Assembly: GCF_013416525.1 (NCBI RefSeq)
Contig: NZ_JACCEM010000001.1
Span: forward strand, 1 to 64,000
DNA: 64,000 nucleotides
Source: Parapusillimonas granuli
GTDB lineage: Bacteria; Pseudomonadota; Gammaproteobacteria; Burkholderiales; Burkholderiaceae_B
Direction: 5' to 3'
The notes under the pieces were generated by a model. The model saw only the letters and a list, made by a program, of their open reading frames with translations. It searched no databases and was not told where the DNA came from. Shown here piece after piece: positions 22,955 through 32,461 of this stretch (the first letter of the stretch is position 1; each line of letters begins with the position of its first letter). The position numbers and the translations under genes are program-made.

Positions 22955-24966
22955 AGGTCGATGCCGTCGTTGGGATCGAGGGACGCCAGCCGGGCCACGC
23001 GCTGCATGGCCGGATCAAGCTGGCGAGGAAGGGGAAGCGGCAGGTCGTCGTCGTCATCGAGCAACGCCAGGTCGGCCGCGGGCGCGGCCAGCTCGGGGGC
23101 GTAGGCGACGGCCTCCGTTAGCTCGGGCTGACGGCGCGGGCCGCCGTCGTCGGCCGACGCGCCGAAGCCTTCGGCGGCATCGGCCGCAGGCGCGGCGGGC
23201 ACGGCAGGAATCGCCAGCCCGCTCCAGTCGTCCGGGCGCAGCGGCGGCGCGTCGGCGTACTGTCCGCCCGCAAGCGCCGGCGGCGGCAGCACGCGCCGCT
23301 TGAAATTGGCGTCGGCGTAATAGCGCAGCTTCCGGGCCTTGATCGGGGCCACGCTGGACACCATGACCACGGCCTCGTCCGGCGGTAGCTGCATCACCTC
23401 GCCCGGCGTCAGCAGCGGGCGGGCCGTCTCCTGGCGCGACACCATGAGGTGCCCCAGCCACGGCGCGAGCCGGTGGCCCGCGTAGTTGCGCTGTGCGCGC
23501 AGTTCGGTGGCGGTGCCCAGCGTCTCGGAAATACGTTTGGCCGTGCGTTCGTCATTGGTCGCAAACGTCACGCGGACGTGGCAGTTGTCCAGAATCGAAT
23601 GGTTCTGGCCGTAGGCTTTGTCGATCTGGTTGAGCGACTGCGCGATGAGGAAGCTGCGGATGCCGTAGCCCGCCATGAAGGCCAAGGCCGTCTCGAAGAA
23701 GTCGAGCCGGCCCAGGGCCGGGAACTCGTCGAGCATCAGCAGCAGCTTGTGGCGGCGCTCGATGCCGTCGCTCCCGTCGAGCGATTCGGTGAGGCGTCGC
23801 CCGATCTGGTTGAGGATCAACCGGATCAAGGGCTTCGTGCGGCTAATGTCCGAAGGCGGCACCACCAGGTACAGCGACACCGGATGCGCGGCTGAAATGA
23901 GGTCGGCAATGCGCCAGTCACAGCGCGACGTGACTTCGGCCACCGTGGGATCGCGGTACAGGCCGAGGAACGACATGGCGGTGCTCAACACGCCGGAACG
24001 CTCGTTGTCCGATTTGTTGAGCACTTCGCGCGCGGCCGAAGCGACGACCGGATGCGGGCCACCACCTTCCTCGTTCACGAGGTGTGGCGTGGTCATCATC
24101 CGGTGCAAGGTCAGCTCGAACGGGCTGGCCGGGTCGCTGAGGAAGTTGGCGACGCCGCGCAGCGTCTTGTCTTCGCCCGCGTAGAGCACATGCAGGATGG
24201 CGCCGACCAGCAGCGCGTGGCTGGTCTTTTCCCAATGGTTGCGCTTCTCCAGCGCGCCTTCGGGATCAACCAGAATGTCCGCGATGTTCTGCACGTCGCG
24301 CACTTCATGCGCGCCGCGCCGCACCTCCAGCAGCGGGTTGTAGGCCGCCGACTTCGCATCCGTGGGGTTGAACAGCAGACAGTGGCTGAAACGGCTGCGC
24401 CAGCCAGCGGTGATCTGCCAGTTCTCGCCCTTGATGTCGTGGATGACCGCCGAAGCCGGCCAGCTCAACAACGTGGGCACCACTAGGCCGACGCCCTTGC
24501 CGCTGCGCGTGGGCGCGAACGTCAGGACATGCTCTGGCCCTTCATGGCGCAGGTACTGGCGGTCGTGCTGACCGAGGAACACGCCGGCCGGCTGCGTGAG
24601 TCCCGCCTTGCGAATGTCCTGCGCGTTCGCCCAGCGGGCCGATCCGTAGGTCGTGACAAGGCGTGCCTGCCGCGAGCGCCAGACCGACATAGCAATGGCG
24701 ACGGCCACGGCGACCATGCCACTGCTGCCAGCGATGGCTCCGCCGGTGTCGAAGATTTCCGGGGTATAGGCGCCGTAAGAAAACCACCACTCAAACAGCT
24801 TCCACGGGTGATAGATCGGCGTGCCAAGAAGATCGAACCAGGGCGAGCCAAGGCGTACTTGATAACCAAGGGCGGCTGCTGTCCATTGTGTGGCGCCCCA
24901 CACTCCGGCGATCACGATGCCGAATACCACGGCGATCTGACCGAACAGCACGTTCGTCCCTTGCAT
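22951..24966 (-). CDS. traG: TraG/VirD4 coupling protein
   Basis: A 671-aa coupling ATPase that brings the relaxase-DNA complex to the channel. Two N-terminal membrane spans are at about 7-30 and 78-96. Walker A APTRSGKGVG is at 151-160 and Walker B LLMLDEFPALGRL is near 410. The C-terminal ~80 residues are acidic and variable. The length fits the family. It starts the leftward transfer operon; a 236-bp gap with a terminator separates it from the eexN-like gene upstream. Confidence 0.96.
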   Translation of the reverse strand: MQGTNVLFGQIAVVFGIVIAGVWGATQWTAAALGYQVRLGSPWFDLLGTPIYHPWKLFEWWFSYGAYTPEIFDTGGAIAGSSGMVAVAVAIAMSVWRSRQARLVTTYGSARWANAQDIRKAGLTQPAGVFLGQHDRQYLRHEGPEHVLTFAPTRSGKGVGLVVPTLLSWPASAVIHDIKGENWQITAGWRSRFSHCLLFNPTDAKSAAYNPLLEVRRGAHEVRDVQNIADILVDPEGALEKRNHWEKTSHALLVGAILHVLYAGEDKTLRGVANFLSDPASPFELTLHRMMTTPHLVNEEGGGPHPVVASAAREVLNKSDNERSGVLSTAMSFLGLYRDPTVAEVTSRCDWRIADLISAAHPVSLYLVVPPSDISRTKPLIRLILNQIGRRLTESLDGSDGIERRHKLLLMLDEFPALGRLDFFETALAFMAGYGIRSFLIAQSLNQIDKAYGQNHSILDNCHVRVTFATNDERTAKRISETLGTATELRAQRNYAGHRLAPWLGHLMVSRQETARPLLTPGEVMQLPPDEAVVMVSSVAPIKARKLRYYADANFKRRVLPPPALAGGQYADAPPLRPDDWSGLAIPAVPAAPAADAAEGFGASADDGGPRRQPELTEAVAYAPELAAPAADLALLDDDDDLPLPLPRQLDPAMQRVARLASLDPNDGIDL

Positions 24967-25127
24967 GACCTGGCCTCCGATTTCTCCTGCGCTGATTCCT
25001 CATGGAAAAAGCGGCACAAGGACGTGCCGCAGGCGTCAGGATCGGTGCCGGGTCAGTGCCGGTCAAAGACCGTTTTAAGCAGAAAGATCGAGGAAAAAGA
25101 AAGAATTAGCGCGGTAGCGAGCCAACG

Positions 25128-25160
25128 AAAAACGCCGCAAGCGCGGGCGCGCTGCGGCGT
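25128..25160 (-). terminator. Terminator after the EexN-like gene
   Basis: On the minus strand ACGCCGCA and TGCGGCGT pair around a GC-rich loop and are followed by TTTTTCG. It lies about 40 bases after the 25203 stop. The remaining bases to traG (24967-25127) hold no gene. Confidence 0.7.
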
Positions 25161-25202
25161 GTCGGGCAGAAAAATGAAGGTGATGCGGCGAACCGCCAAC
25201 AA

Positions 25203-25481
25203 TCAGAACTTGGGCGCTTCTTTCGGCGGTGTGTACGGGGTTTCGCCGTCGCCATAGAACCGCTTGCGCGTGGCCTCGGCCACCCGGTTGCACAGCACGT
25301 CGCCCAGCTTGGGGCGCTCGGTCTTGCACTGCTGGCGCAGTTCCTTGAGCCGCTCGGGGTTAGCCGCGAGTTCTTCCACCGTCGGGATGTTGGCTGCGGA
25401 ATCAGCGGGCTTCTGTGGCGTTTCAGACTGGCCGCAGGCAGTCAACGCGGCCACCAGCAAGAACGAGACGATCTTCTTCAT
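25203..25481 (-). CDS. EexN-family entry-exclusion lipoprotein
   Basis: A 92-aa lipoprotein precursor: MKKIVSFLLVAALTACGQSE, with the lipobox Cys at residue 16. A helix (PERLKELRQQCKTERPKLGD) and RKRFYGDGETPYTPP follow. EexN proteins are plasmid-exclusion lipoproteins. The gene overlaps the LysR stop by 4 bases, so a cargo-like regulator and an exclusion protein share one transcript. Confidence 0.85.
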   Translation of the reverse strand: MKKIVSFLLVAALTACGQSETPQKPADSAANIPTVEELAANPERLKELRQQCKTERPKLGDVLCNRVAEATRKRFYGDGETPYTPPKEAPKF

Positions 25482-26422
25482 GGCGTTAGTTCCTCCGATT
25501 GATCGGGATTGCGACCTCGTATGGGCCTGGGAGGCTCCAGCGATTCGATGGTCTGCACGCGCTCAATGAACCGCGCCAGTTCGTCGGACGGATCGCCGTC
25601 AAGGTGGAGCAAGTAGGTCGTCAACGGCGGCACGCGCAACGCCAGCGGTCGGGCCACGACACCTGGCTCACGGCTGGCGGCAATGTGCGCAGCGCCAGCC
25701 AGCCCGAGCGCGAACCCGGCCGACACCAAGGCCATCATCAGATCGCAGGACGCGACGCGCTCTGCGATCAGAGGTTCCATTTCGGTACGGCGCAGCACCC
25801 GTTCGACATGCTTGGCATGGCCTTCGCATACTTGCGGATCGCACAAGACGAGCGGATAGCGCAGCAGTTCGTCTAATGGAATGCGCTTGTGGGCCAGCAG
25901 CGGATGCCTGGCAGGCACCGCCACCATCAGCGCATCGCTCCAGGCAGGCATGGCGACGATGCCATCGCCAACCTCGTTGGATTGGGCAAATCCCACGTCG
26001 TACAGATCGTTATGAAGCCCTTTGATCTGCTGCGATAGCGGCACTTCGAAGAAGCGGATTTCTACTTCGGGCTCTTCCTGGCGACAAAGCGCGAGCAAGG
26101 CAGATAGGCGCGACGGCGTGATGCCATCGGACAGCGCCACACGCAACTGCCCATGAAAGCCGTTGGCCGCTGCCTTCACGCTGTCTCGTGCTTGTTCCAA
26201 GGCCGCCAGCACGCGGCGCACGTGCTCCAAGAACAGTGTTCCGGCATGAGTTAGTCGTGTGCTGCGCGTGGTTCGAGCAAACAACAACACACCGAGTTCT
26301 TCTTCCAATTCCTTGATGGCTCGCGACAGCGGCGATTGCTCAATATGTAGCTTCTCCGCTGCACGAGCAAAACGGAGTTCTTCGGCCACAGCCAGGAAGT
26401 ATCGAAGGTGACGAAGCTCCAT
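25478..26422 (-). CDS. LysR-family transcriptional regulator
   Basis: A 314-aa regulator of normal length. The winged HTH is at residues 1-60 (MELRHLRYFLAVAEELRFAR, then EQSPLSRAIKELEEELGVLL). An effector-binding substrate fold follows from about 90 (QLRVALSDGITPSRLSALLA). It lies in the same operon as the eexN-like gene, next to traG; many Tn4371-type ICEs have a LysR gene here. The target is unknown; it may control the transfer genes or neighbouring cargo. Confidence 0.92.
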   Translation of the reverse strand: MELRHLRYFLAVAEELRFARAAEKLHIEQSPLSRAIKELEEELGVLLFARTTRSTRLTHAGTLFLEHVRRVLAALEQARDSVKAAANGFHGQLRVALSDGITPSRLSALLALCRQEEPEVEIRFFEVPLSQQIKGLHNDLYDVGFAQSNEVGDGIVAMPAWSDALMVAVPARHPLLAHKRIPLDELLRYPLVLCDPQVCEGHAKHVERVLRRTEMEPLIAERVASCDLMMALVSAGFALGLAGAAHIAASREPGVVARPLALRVPPLTTYLLHLDGDPSDELARFIERVQTIESLEPPRPIRGRNPDQSEELTP

Positions 26423-26458
26423 AGTGATTCATACCCCGTGTCGCGCTAAGAAGCCGAA

Positions 26459-26770
26459 TCAATCATTTCCTTGGCTGTCGGTTGTTCCCGCTTTGAGCTC
26501 TTTCACGAACTGATATAGGTGCGGCAGAAATGAAGAGAACAGCGGGTTGTCCTTGTTATCTAGCAGGACGCCTCCAAGCAGTTTCAGCCCGACACCAAGG
26601 GCCGCTGCTGATTCCTTGTCGCTGAAATCTCCTCTTTCACGAAGCCACGTTACGACGGCGATGATGTCGTCGTGGTTCATGACTTCAAATTGCAGCGGCT
26701 TGTTGTGAACAGGGCCACCTCTGGAATCGGAAATATGCTCCACGGTCAAGCGATAGCGATGTCTCTTCAT
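26459..26770 (-). CDS. DUF3861 small protein
   Basis: A 103-aa protein (MKRHRYRLTVEHISDSRGGP, then LQFEVMNHDDIIAVV, and LGVGLKLLGGVLLDNKDNPLF) matching the DUF3861 pattern. I preferred the methionine at 26770, which is the family start and has GGGA about 9 bases before it; a start 15 bases earlier is possible. It is cytosolic and its function is unknown. It sits alone in the same direction as the LysR gene. Confidence 0.8.
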   Translation of the reverse strand: MKRHRYRLTVEHISDSRGGPVHNKPLQFEVMNHDDIIAVVTWLRERGDFSDKESAAALGVGLKLLGGVLLDNKDNPLFSSFLPHLYQFVKELKAGTTDSQGND

Positions 26771-26917
26771 GTCATGTAGTCCCATCTGTTAGCAATTGAA
26801 GCTGGGTTTCATAGGCCGACATGGCAGACCCTTGGTTTCCGCTCTCCATGGGTGCCTCGGACCCGGGTGCGCACTTGCACACCCGTTTCTTGAATTACAG
26901 TTGCAACCTCACCGGCA

Positions 26918-27304
26918 TCAAGGCTCATTCACAACATAGGTGCCGTCTTGGCGCGCTTGCTCAAGTTCGCGCAACACTTCGGCACGTGTTTTCCCCGGAC
27001 CCGTATCACGCTGAAATTTGCCCGGATATTCGCCCTCATGGAGATACAGCAAGCCCTGCTCACGAGCTTCCTGAAGCTCTTGCAGCACCTCTGCGCGCGT
27101 TTTGCTGCGGCCTGTTTTCGGTATCTCGACCGGATAAACATCACCTTCCATCAGCAGACCTTGGCGGCGTGCCTCCTCCAGTTCAGCCCTCACTTGTTCG
27201 CGGGTTAGTGACTGACCTCCTGTGGTTTGGTTGCTGGAACCTGCCCAACATAGGGACGAACTTGCCAGAATGACAAAACCGATTAGCGCTGTTTGTGCTT
27301 TCAT
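26918..27304 (-). CDS. Exported DUF4148 repeat protein
   Basis: A 128-aa protein with a signal peptide ending in CWAG (residues 1-22). Three copies of the DUF4148 motif follow: TREQVRAELEEARRQG, TRAEVLQELQEAREQG and TRAEVLRELEQARQDG, at about 32, 68 and 105. DUF4148 proteins are common in Burkholderiales and probably periplasmic; the function is unknown. Its presence suggests where the cargo was acquired. Confidence 0.88.
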   Translation of the reverse strand: MKAQTALIGFVILASSSLCWAGSSNQTTGGQSLTREQVRAELEEARRQGLLMEGDVYPVEIPKTGRSKTRAEVLQELQEAREQGLLYLHEGEYPGKFQRDTGPGKTRAEVLRELEQARQDGTYVVNEP

Positions 27305-27417
27305 GATTCAACCTCCGTGTAAATGCACAGACAAATATCGATTCGCTTTCAGGCTCGCTGAAAGTTGGGGTCTGATAGCAAGTCGATCTTCCATATTTCG
27401 TTCGATGATTACGGCAT

Positions 27418-28470
27418 TCATTTAGATGCGATATGACCACCCCCTATTTCTATCGTTGGAGTTACCGACATTCCGACACGCAATTTCTCGGCGTCAGGCT
27501 GATCTGGGTCGATGCGAATACGCACGGGCAGGCGCTGGACAATCTTGGTGAAGTTGCCCGTAGCGTTGTGCGGCGCGACGGCCGAATAGCTGACGCCACT
27601 GGCGGGCCCCAGGCTTTCCACGGTCCCCTTCAGTACGGCACCCGGCAAGGCGTCCACCTTGATGTCCACCGATTGCCCTGGCTGCACACGCGCCAATTGC
27701 GTTTCGCGGAAGTTGGCCGTGATGTAAACCGCGTCGAGCGGGATCACCGCCACCAATGGCTTGCCGGCATTCACGAATGCGCCGACGCGCACCGACTTCT
27801 GACCGATCACGCCGTTGATGGGCGCCGTGATTTGGGTATAGGAGAGCTTCAACTCCGCAGCGGCTTGCGCCGCCTGCGCCTGGGAAAGTGCAGCCTTGGC
27901 CTTTTCAAGATCGGCTTTCAGGATGTCCGTCTGCTGTCGCGCCGCTTGCAGGCCCGCGCGGTTCTTGTCGCGGCTGGCCAGCCGAATGGCCAACTGCGCC
28001 TCGGCCTGCTGCTGTGCCTGGATCGAGCCTGATCCGTCTGAAGCGAGGTTCCGGTAGCGTTTTTGGTTGGCCTCTGCCAGCTTGAGTTCTGCGTCGTCCA
28101 CCGCGACGGCCGCCTGCGCCTGACGTATCGCTGTTTCCTGCTGCGCCACACGTGCGGCAAGCCCCGCGACGCTGGCCTCGGCGGCAGCGACTTGCGCCTT
28201 TGCCGCATCCACCGCAACGATGAAATCCCGATCGTCGATCGCGGCGATCAGATCGCCAGCCTTCACTGGCTGGTTTTCTTCGACCAGCACCTTGCCGATT
28301 ACGCCCGACACCTGGGGTGCGACGAGGGTGAAGTCGGCCTGTACATAGGCGTCGTCCGTGGATTGGGTCGATGCGCTGGATTCGGGGCGATTCAGATAAA
28401 TGACACAGCCCACTGCCACTGCGAGCAGTAGCAGGGCACTGGTGATCTTGGCTTTCTTCGGCATGGCCAT
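27418..28470 (-). CDS. EmrA/HlyD-type membrane fusion protein of an MFS efflux pump
   Basis: A 350-aa periplasmic adaptor. One N-terminal membrane anchor is at residues 8-25 (ITSALLLLAVAVGCVIYL). A lipoyl domain follows (DAYVQADFTLVAPQVSGVIG), then a long alpha-helical hairpin (about 80-210) and a beta-barrel domain (VGAFVNAGKPLVAVIPLDAV). It links the inner-membrane transporter at 28478 to the outer-membrane channel at 30046. It lies last in the leftward pump operon, 7 bases after the transporter gene. Confidence 0.93.
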   Translation of the reverse strand: MAMPKKAKITSALLLLAVAVGCVIYLNRPESSASTQSTDDAYVQADFTLVAPQVSGVIGKVLVEENQPVKAGDLIAAIDDRDFIVAVDAAKAQVAAAEASVAGLAARVAQQETAIRQAQAAVAVDDAELKLAEANQKRYRNLASDGSGSIQAQQQAEAQLAIRLASRDKNRAGLQAARQQTDILKADLEKAKAALSQAQAAQAAAELKLSYTQITAPINGVIGQKSVRVGAFVNAGKPLVAVIPLDAVYITANFRETQLARVQPGQSVDIKVDALPGAVLKGTVESLGPASGVSYSAVAPHNATGNFTKIVQRLPVRIRIDPDQPDAEKLRVGMSVTPTIEIGGGHIASK

Positions 28471-28477
28471 GGTGGAA

Positions 28478-30049
28478 CTATCCTTGGGACGACGATGTGG
28501 AATGAGGGGCAGCGGGCTGCAAATCGGGGGCGGGAATGTAGGTCAGCCGCAATACGAAGGGGACCATCACCAGCGCCAGAACGCCCAGCACGCGGTAGGC
28601 ATCCGCGACCGACAGCACCAATGCCTGCTGGCCGATGATTCCCATCAGTTGAGCGGGCTCCGGGACAAGCGGAACGGAGTTGCCTACGGACGCGGCGTGA
28701 TCCAGCAGCATTTCCGCGTGGAACCGTTGCCTTACGGTCACGAGCTGCCCGACCATTGCGCCGCCGAATACCGAGCCCAGGGCGCGCAGCGTGTTGATGT
28801 TTCCCGACACATACGGGCCTTCGCTGGGGTGCACGACGCTGGTACACAGGAACAGCAGCGAGACGACAGCCATGGGCTGGCCGAAGGCTTGCAGCGTCTG
28901 CGTCAGCACGAACTGGTCGCGGTTCCAGTCAGAAGTCAGTTGTGCGCCAAAGAAGCACGCCAGGGCGATCAGCAATAGGCCGCCCGCGAACACGAATCGG
29001 GCATCGACCCATTTCCGGTACAGGAATAGCGCCACCACGGAACCCAGGATCAGTTGAGGCAGCGCGACGACCAGACCGATCGGTGCCATCTGAAGTGGTC
29101 GGTAGCTCTGTAGCGGCCCGAGAAAGGTCATCGGCAACATCACGCCAGAGGTCAGCACAACCAGAAGGCAGATGAACAGGGTGAAACCCAGCGCCAGGTT
29201 GCGGCGGCTGAGCATCTGCAACTTGATGAACGGCGCCGGGTGATACCACTCCGTCAGCAGATAGGCCCCCAGAAGCGTCAGCCCAGCCACCAGCGAGACG
29301 ACGATGAGGGGTGAATTGAACCAGTCCAGCCGCACGCCCTGATCCAAGGCGACGGTAATCAGGGCGAATGCCGGCACGCCGAAAGCCATACCGGGCCAGT
29401 TGGCCTGCGGGAAACGGTCTGTCTGGATCGGGTCTTTCGGCAGACCCCACCCGATCAGCAAGGCAGCAATGGCGGCCAGAGGAAGAATCTGCCAGTACAC
29501 CCAGCGCCAATCGAACAGGCCATCGGTCCATTGCCCCGCCAGCCAGATCGAAAGGTTCGGCGCGAAGGTGGCCGTCAGCGCATACAGCGCCAGTCCGTGC
29601 AGCCGGATGTGAGGCGGCAGGAATTTCAATGCCGCCATCATCAGCACGGGAATCATCGTGCCGCTGGCGATGCCTTGCAGGAAGCGCATGGCCAGCAGCA
29701 GATCGAGGTCATGGATGAAGGGGATGCACACCGCCAGCAAGGTGCATACACCGATCATCCACAGCTCGAATCGGCGCACCGAGAGGGTGATGGCGAACCA
29801 TGCCGAGAACGGCATGGCGATCACTTCACCCGCGCTATAGACGGTGGTGAGCCAGGAGGCATCGTCCAGACCGAAACCCAGCGCGCCGCGCACGTCCGCC
29901 AGGGCCAATGCGCCCACGCGGTTGTTCAGTCCGGCCATCATGGCGGCGATGAGGATGCCGACCAGCCCGGCAATCGCCCGCTTCGGCGGGGCTGCCGCAG
30001 CAGCAGGTGCGGGCGGCGCCGCTGTCGGCTGTAACGCTGCGGCACTCAT
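28478..30049 (-). CDS. EmrB-like DHA2-family drug:H+ antiporter
   Basis: A 523-aa inner-membrane protein with about 14 predicted spans. It opens with a Pro/Ala-rich cytosolic N-terminus, then GLVGILIAAMMAGLNNRVGA. Family features include WLTTVYSAGEVIAMPF and RFLQGIASGTMIPVLM (motif C region). It exports hydrophobic compounds, possibly antibiotics, organics or fatty acids; the substrate cannot be predicted. It overlaps the outer-membrane gene by 4 bases. Confidence 0.93.
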   Translation of the reverse strand: MSAAALQPTAAPPAPAAAAAPPKRAIAGLVGILIAAMMAGLNNRVGALALADVRGALGFGLDDASWLTTVYSAGEVIAMPFSAWFAITLSVRRFELWMIGVCTLLAVCIPFIHDLDLLLAMRFLQGIASGTMIPVLMMAALKFLPPHIRLHGLALYALTATFAPNLSIWLAGQWTDGLFDWRWVYWQILPLAAIAALLIGWGLPKDPIQTDRFPQANWPGMAFGVPAFALITVALDQGVRLDWFNSPLIVVSLVAGLTLLGAYLLTEWYHPAPFIKLQMLSRRNLALGFTLFICLLVVLTSGVMLPMTFLGPLQSYRPLQMAPIGLVVALPQLILGSVVALFLYRKWVDARFVFAGGLLLIALACFFGAQLTSDWNRDQFVLTQTLQAFGQPMAVVSLLFLCTSVVHPSEGPYVSGNINTLRALGSVFGGAMVGQLVTVRQRFHAEMLLDHAASVGNSVPLVPEPAQLMGIIGQQALVLSVADAYRVLGVLALVMVPFVLRLTYIPAPDLQPAAPHSTSSSQG

Positions 30050-31581
30050 TGCTCAACCTTGGGTTGCGAGATGGCCGACGATGCGGCGGTCGTCAGGGGC
30101 GCATCGCCGCCGGCCTGCCGCTCGGATGTGAGTGCGTCGGGGTCCCAGCCACCGCCCAGCGACTTGTAGAGATTGACCAGGGTGAGCGCGGCGTTGGTGG
30201 CGCTGGCATTGAGGCTGGTCTGGCTGGCAAGAACGCCACGCTGCGCGGCCAGGACATTCAGGTAGTCGGCAGCACCTTCCTGATAGCCGCGCTCGGCAGC
30301 ATGCAGCGCCTGCTTGTTCTGTTCATACGAAACCAGCAGTTCAGTATGGCGGTTCTGCTGGGCAGCCCAGGCGTCCAGGGCGTTGTCCACTTCATGCCAG
30401 GCTTGCAGCACTGTCTGCCGGTAGGCGATGGCGGCAGTTCTTTGCCGTGCCTCGTTCAGCGCAAGGCGCTGCTTCAGACGCCCGCCCTGGAAGATAGGAA
30501 GATAGACCGTCGGGCCGACGGAGAAGAACCGGGAATCCCAACTGTCGAGGTCGTTGAACTCGAAGGCTTCGACGCCGACCCTGCCTTTCAGGCCGATTCG
30601 TGGGTAGAAATCGGCTTTGGCGACGCCGATGGCCGCCGTCGCAGCGTGCAGTTGGGCTTCGGCGCGCTGTATGTCCGGTCGCCTGTGCGCCAATTCGGAA
30701 GGCAGGCCCACCGGCACATTGGAAGGAAGCGACGGCAGGGGCATCGCTTCAAGCAACTGCGCATCGAGGGCGCGCGGCTGCTCCCCCAGCAGCAGTGCCA
30801 AGGCGTTCATCAGCGTGTTGCGGCGCTGGACCAGTTCGGGCACCAGCGCCTCGACCGTTGCCAGTTGCGCGCGCGCCGAGGCGGTTTCAAAGCGCGTGGC
30901 GACACCATTGCGCTCACGGCTTTCGGCAAGGCGGAGGGTGCGATCGGCGACATCCAGGTTCTGCCGGGTGATGTCCAGTTGCGCTTGCGTACCGCGCAAC
31001 TGGAGATACGCGCGGGCCACCTCGGCGGACAGGGCCACCCGTGCCGCCTCGCGCTCATACACCGTGGCCTCGAAGGCGGCCGCAGCACCTTCGCGCGATC
31101 GCCGCGCACGGCCCCATAGGTCAAGTTCCCAACTGGCGTCGAACCCCAACTGCCAGAAGTCGCTCGCACTCGTCGGTGCGCCCAGCGCGGCAAACTTGCC
31201 GTGCTCGCTGAGGGCCTCGCGGGAATAGCCCGCCGAGGCACCCACGCTGGGCAGCAGCAGCGAGGAGGCAATCCCCAACTGCGCCCGGCTTTGCTCGATG
31301 CGCTCGGAAGCCATCTGCAGGTTCAGGTTGCCCGCCTGCGCACGGACTTGCAGATCCGCCAGCACGTCATCGTTGAACAACGTCCACCATGAAGATGGGA
31401 AGCTCGCGGCGGATGTTTCCTGAGCCTGCGTGTAGTCCGCCCTGGGCGACAGTTGGACGGCTGCGAGCCTGTCGTCGGGTTTCACGAAGTCAGGACCAAC
31501 CGCGCAGCCGACCAGGGAGATCGTGCAGAGCGCCGTGCCTGCTTGTCGCAGCAGTTGTGAGAGCAGCGGTTGTGACGTCAT
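30046..31581 (-). CDS. NodT-family outer-membrane efflux lipoprotein
   Basis: A 511-aa TolC-like channel with a lipoprotein-type signal (GTALCTISLVGCAVGPDFVK, Cys near residue 26). Two OEP repeats follow (ADLQVRAQAGNLNLQMASER, then RRPDIQRAEAQLHAATAAIG near 300). It completes a tripartite pump with the genes at 28478 and 27418, which it precedes in the operon. It is divergent from the tetR gene at 31781, with two operator-like palindromes between them. Confidence 0.93.
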   Translation of the reverse strand: MTSQPLLSQLLRQAGTALCTISLVGCAVGPDFVKPDDRLAAVQLSPRADYTQAQETSAASFPSSWWTLFNDDVLADLQVRAQAGNLNLQMASERIEQSRAQLGIASSLLLPSVGASAGYSREALSEHGKFAALGAPTSASDFWQLGFDASWELDLWGRARRSREGAAAAFEATVYEREAARVALSAEVARAYLQLRGTQAQLDITRQNLDVADRTLRLAESRERNGVATRFETASARAQLATVEALVPELVQRRNTLMNALALLLGEQPRALDAQLLEAMPLPSLPSNVPVGLPSELAHRRPDIQRAEAQLHAATAAIGVAKADFYPRIGLKGRVGVEAFEFNDLDSWDSRFFSVGPTVYLPIFQGGRLKQRLALNEARQRTAAIAYRQTVLQAWHEVDNALDAWAAQQNRHTELLVSYEQNKQALHAAERGYQEGAADYLNVLAAQRGVLASQTSLNASATNAALTLVNLYKSLGGGWDPDALTSERQAGGDAPLTTAASSAISQPKVEQ

Positions 31582-31605
31582 GAAGGCTCATCCAATATGC
31601 GAATA

Positions 31606-31735
31606 GTACCGAACCGCTCGGTTTACTACGACAACAAAATTTAGGCCACCAACTCACAGGGGATTTCAGTAACTGCTAAGCGCAGCTACCCATGAGATGG
31701 TTGGCTAAGTTGATTCGTACCGAGCGGTTTGGTAC
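31606..31735. promoter_or_regulatory. Pair of operator-like palindromes between the pump operon and tetR
   Basis: GTACCGAACCGCTCGGT (31606-31622) and ACCGAGCGGTTTGGTAC (31719-31735) are reverse complements of each other except for one base. Each includes an ACCGA-CGGT type dyad. They lie 25 and 46 bases from the start codons of the divergent pump operon and tetR gene. This is the classic layout for a TetR repressor controlling both. Confidence 0.75.
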
Positions 31736-31780
31736 TATACCGAAATCAAGCCACCGTGTCAAAACTTCCAGGCCAAGCAG

Positions 31781-32461
31781 ATGCCACGCACCAACCAAGC
31801 CATGACCGCCCCGACGCCGAGCAGCAACGAGCTGAACGCCAAGGCTCTCACCGTCCTGCGCGCTGCGCGCAACGTCTTCCTGACCCATGGGTTCAGCGCA
31901 GCAACCACCGACATGATCCAGCGCGAGGCTGGGGTGTCCAAGTCCACGGTGTACGCGCACTACGCAAACAAGGAGGCCCTCTTCACCGCGGTGATCGAGG
32001 CCGAATGTGCGTCATTCACGAACACGGTGCATGGCATCGAGTTCCGCCCCGGAAAGCTGCGGGAGACGTTGACCATGCTCGCCAAGGCCTATCTGGACAT
32101 TGTGCTTTCCCCTGGCGGGCTGGCCTTATTCCGCGTCGTCATCGCCGAAGGGCAGCGCTTCCCTAGGCTGGCACGGACGTTCTACCTGGCCGGCCCGCAG
32201 GTCATGACGACGATGGTGGCCGAACAACTGGCCAATGCGGCGGCATCCGGTGAGGTCGATCTTGGCGAGATTGGCCGCGAGACGGCCGCCAATCTGTTCA
32301 TCAACCTGGTTCGGGGCGAGCCTCAGCTTCAGTGCCTGACTCATCCGGATGCCGCGCCTTCCTCGGCGCAGATTGACCAGTGGGCGAACGCAGCCGTGGT
32401 GACATTCATGCGTGCCTACGGCCGAGGCGAGGAAGCGACCAGTAAACGTTCCCGATCATGA
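31781..32461 (+). CDS. TetR-family repressor of the efflux pump
   Basis: A 226-aa regulator. The N-terminal HTH spans residues 20-65 (VLRAARNVFLTHGFSAATTD, then GVSKSTVYAHYANKEALFTA). The C-terminal ligand domain is of the AefR/TetR_C type (SPGGLALFRVVIAEGQRFPR). It probably represses the divergent pump operon by binding the palindromes at 31606-31735. It overlaps the marR-like gene at its 3' end. The methionine at residue 8 is a possible alternative start. Confidence 0.93.
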   Translation: MPRTNQAMTAPTPSSNELNAKALTVLRAARNVFLTHGFSAATTDMIQREAGVSKSTVYAHYANKEALFTAVIEAECASFTNTVHGIEFRPGKLRETLTMLAKAYLDIVLSPGGLALFRVVIAEGQRFPRLARTFYLAGPQVMTTMVAEQLANAAASGEVDLGEIGRETAANLFINLVRGEPQLQCLTHPDAAPSSAQIDQWANAAVVTFMRAYGRGEEATSKRSRS

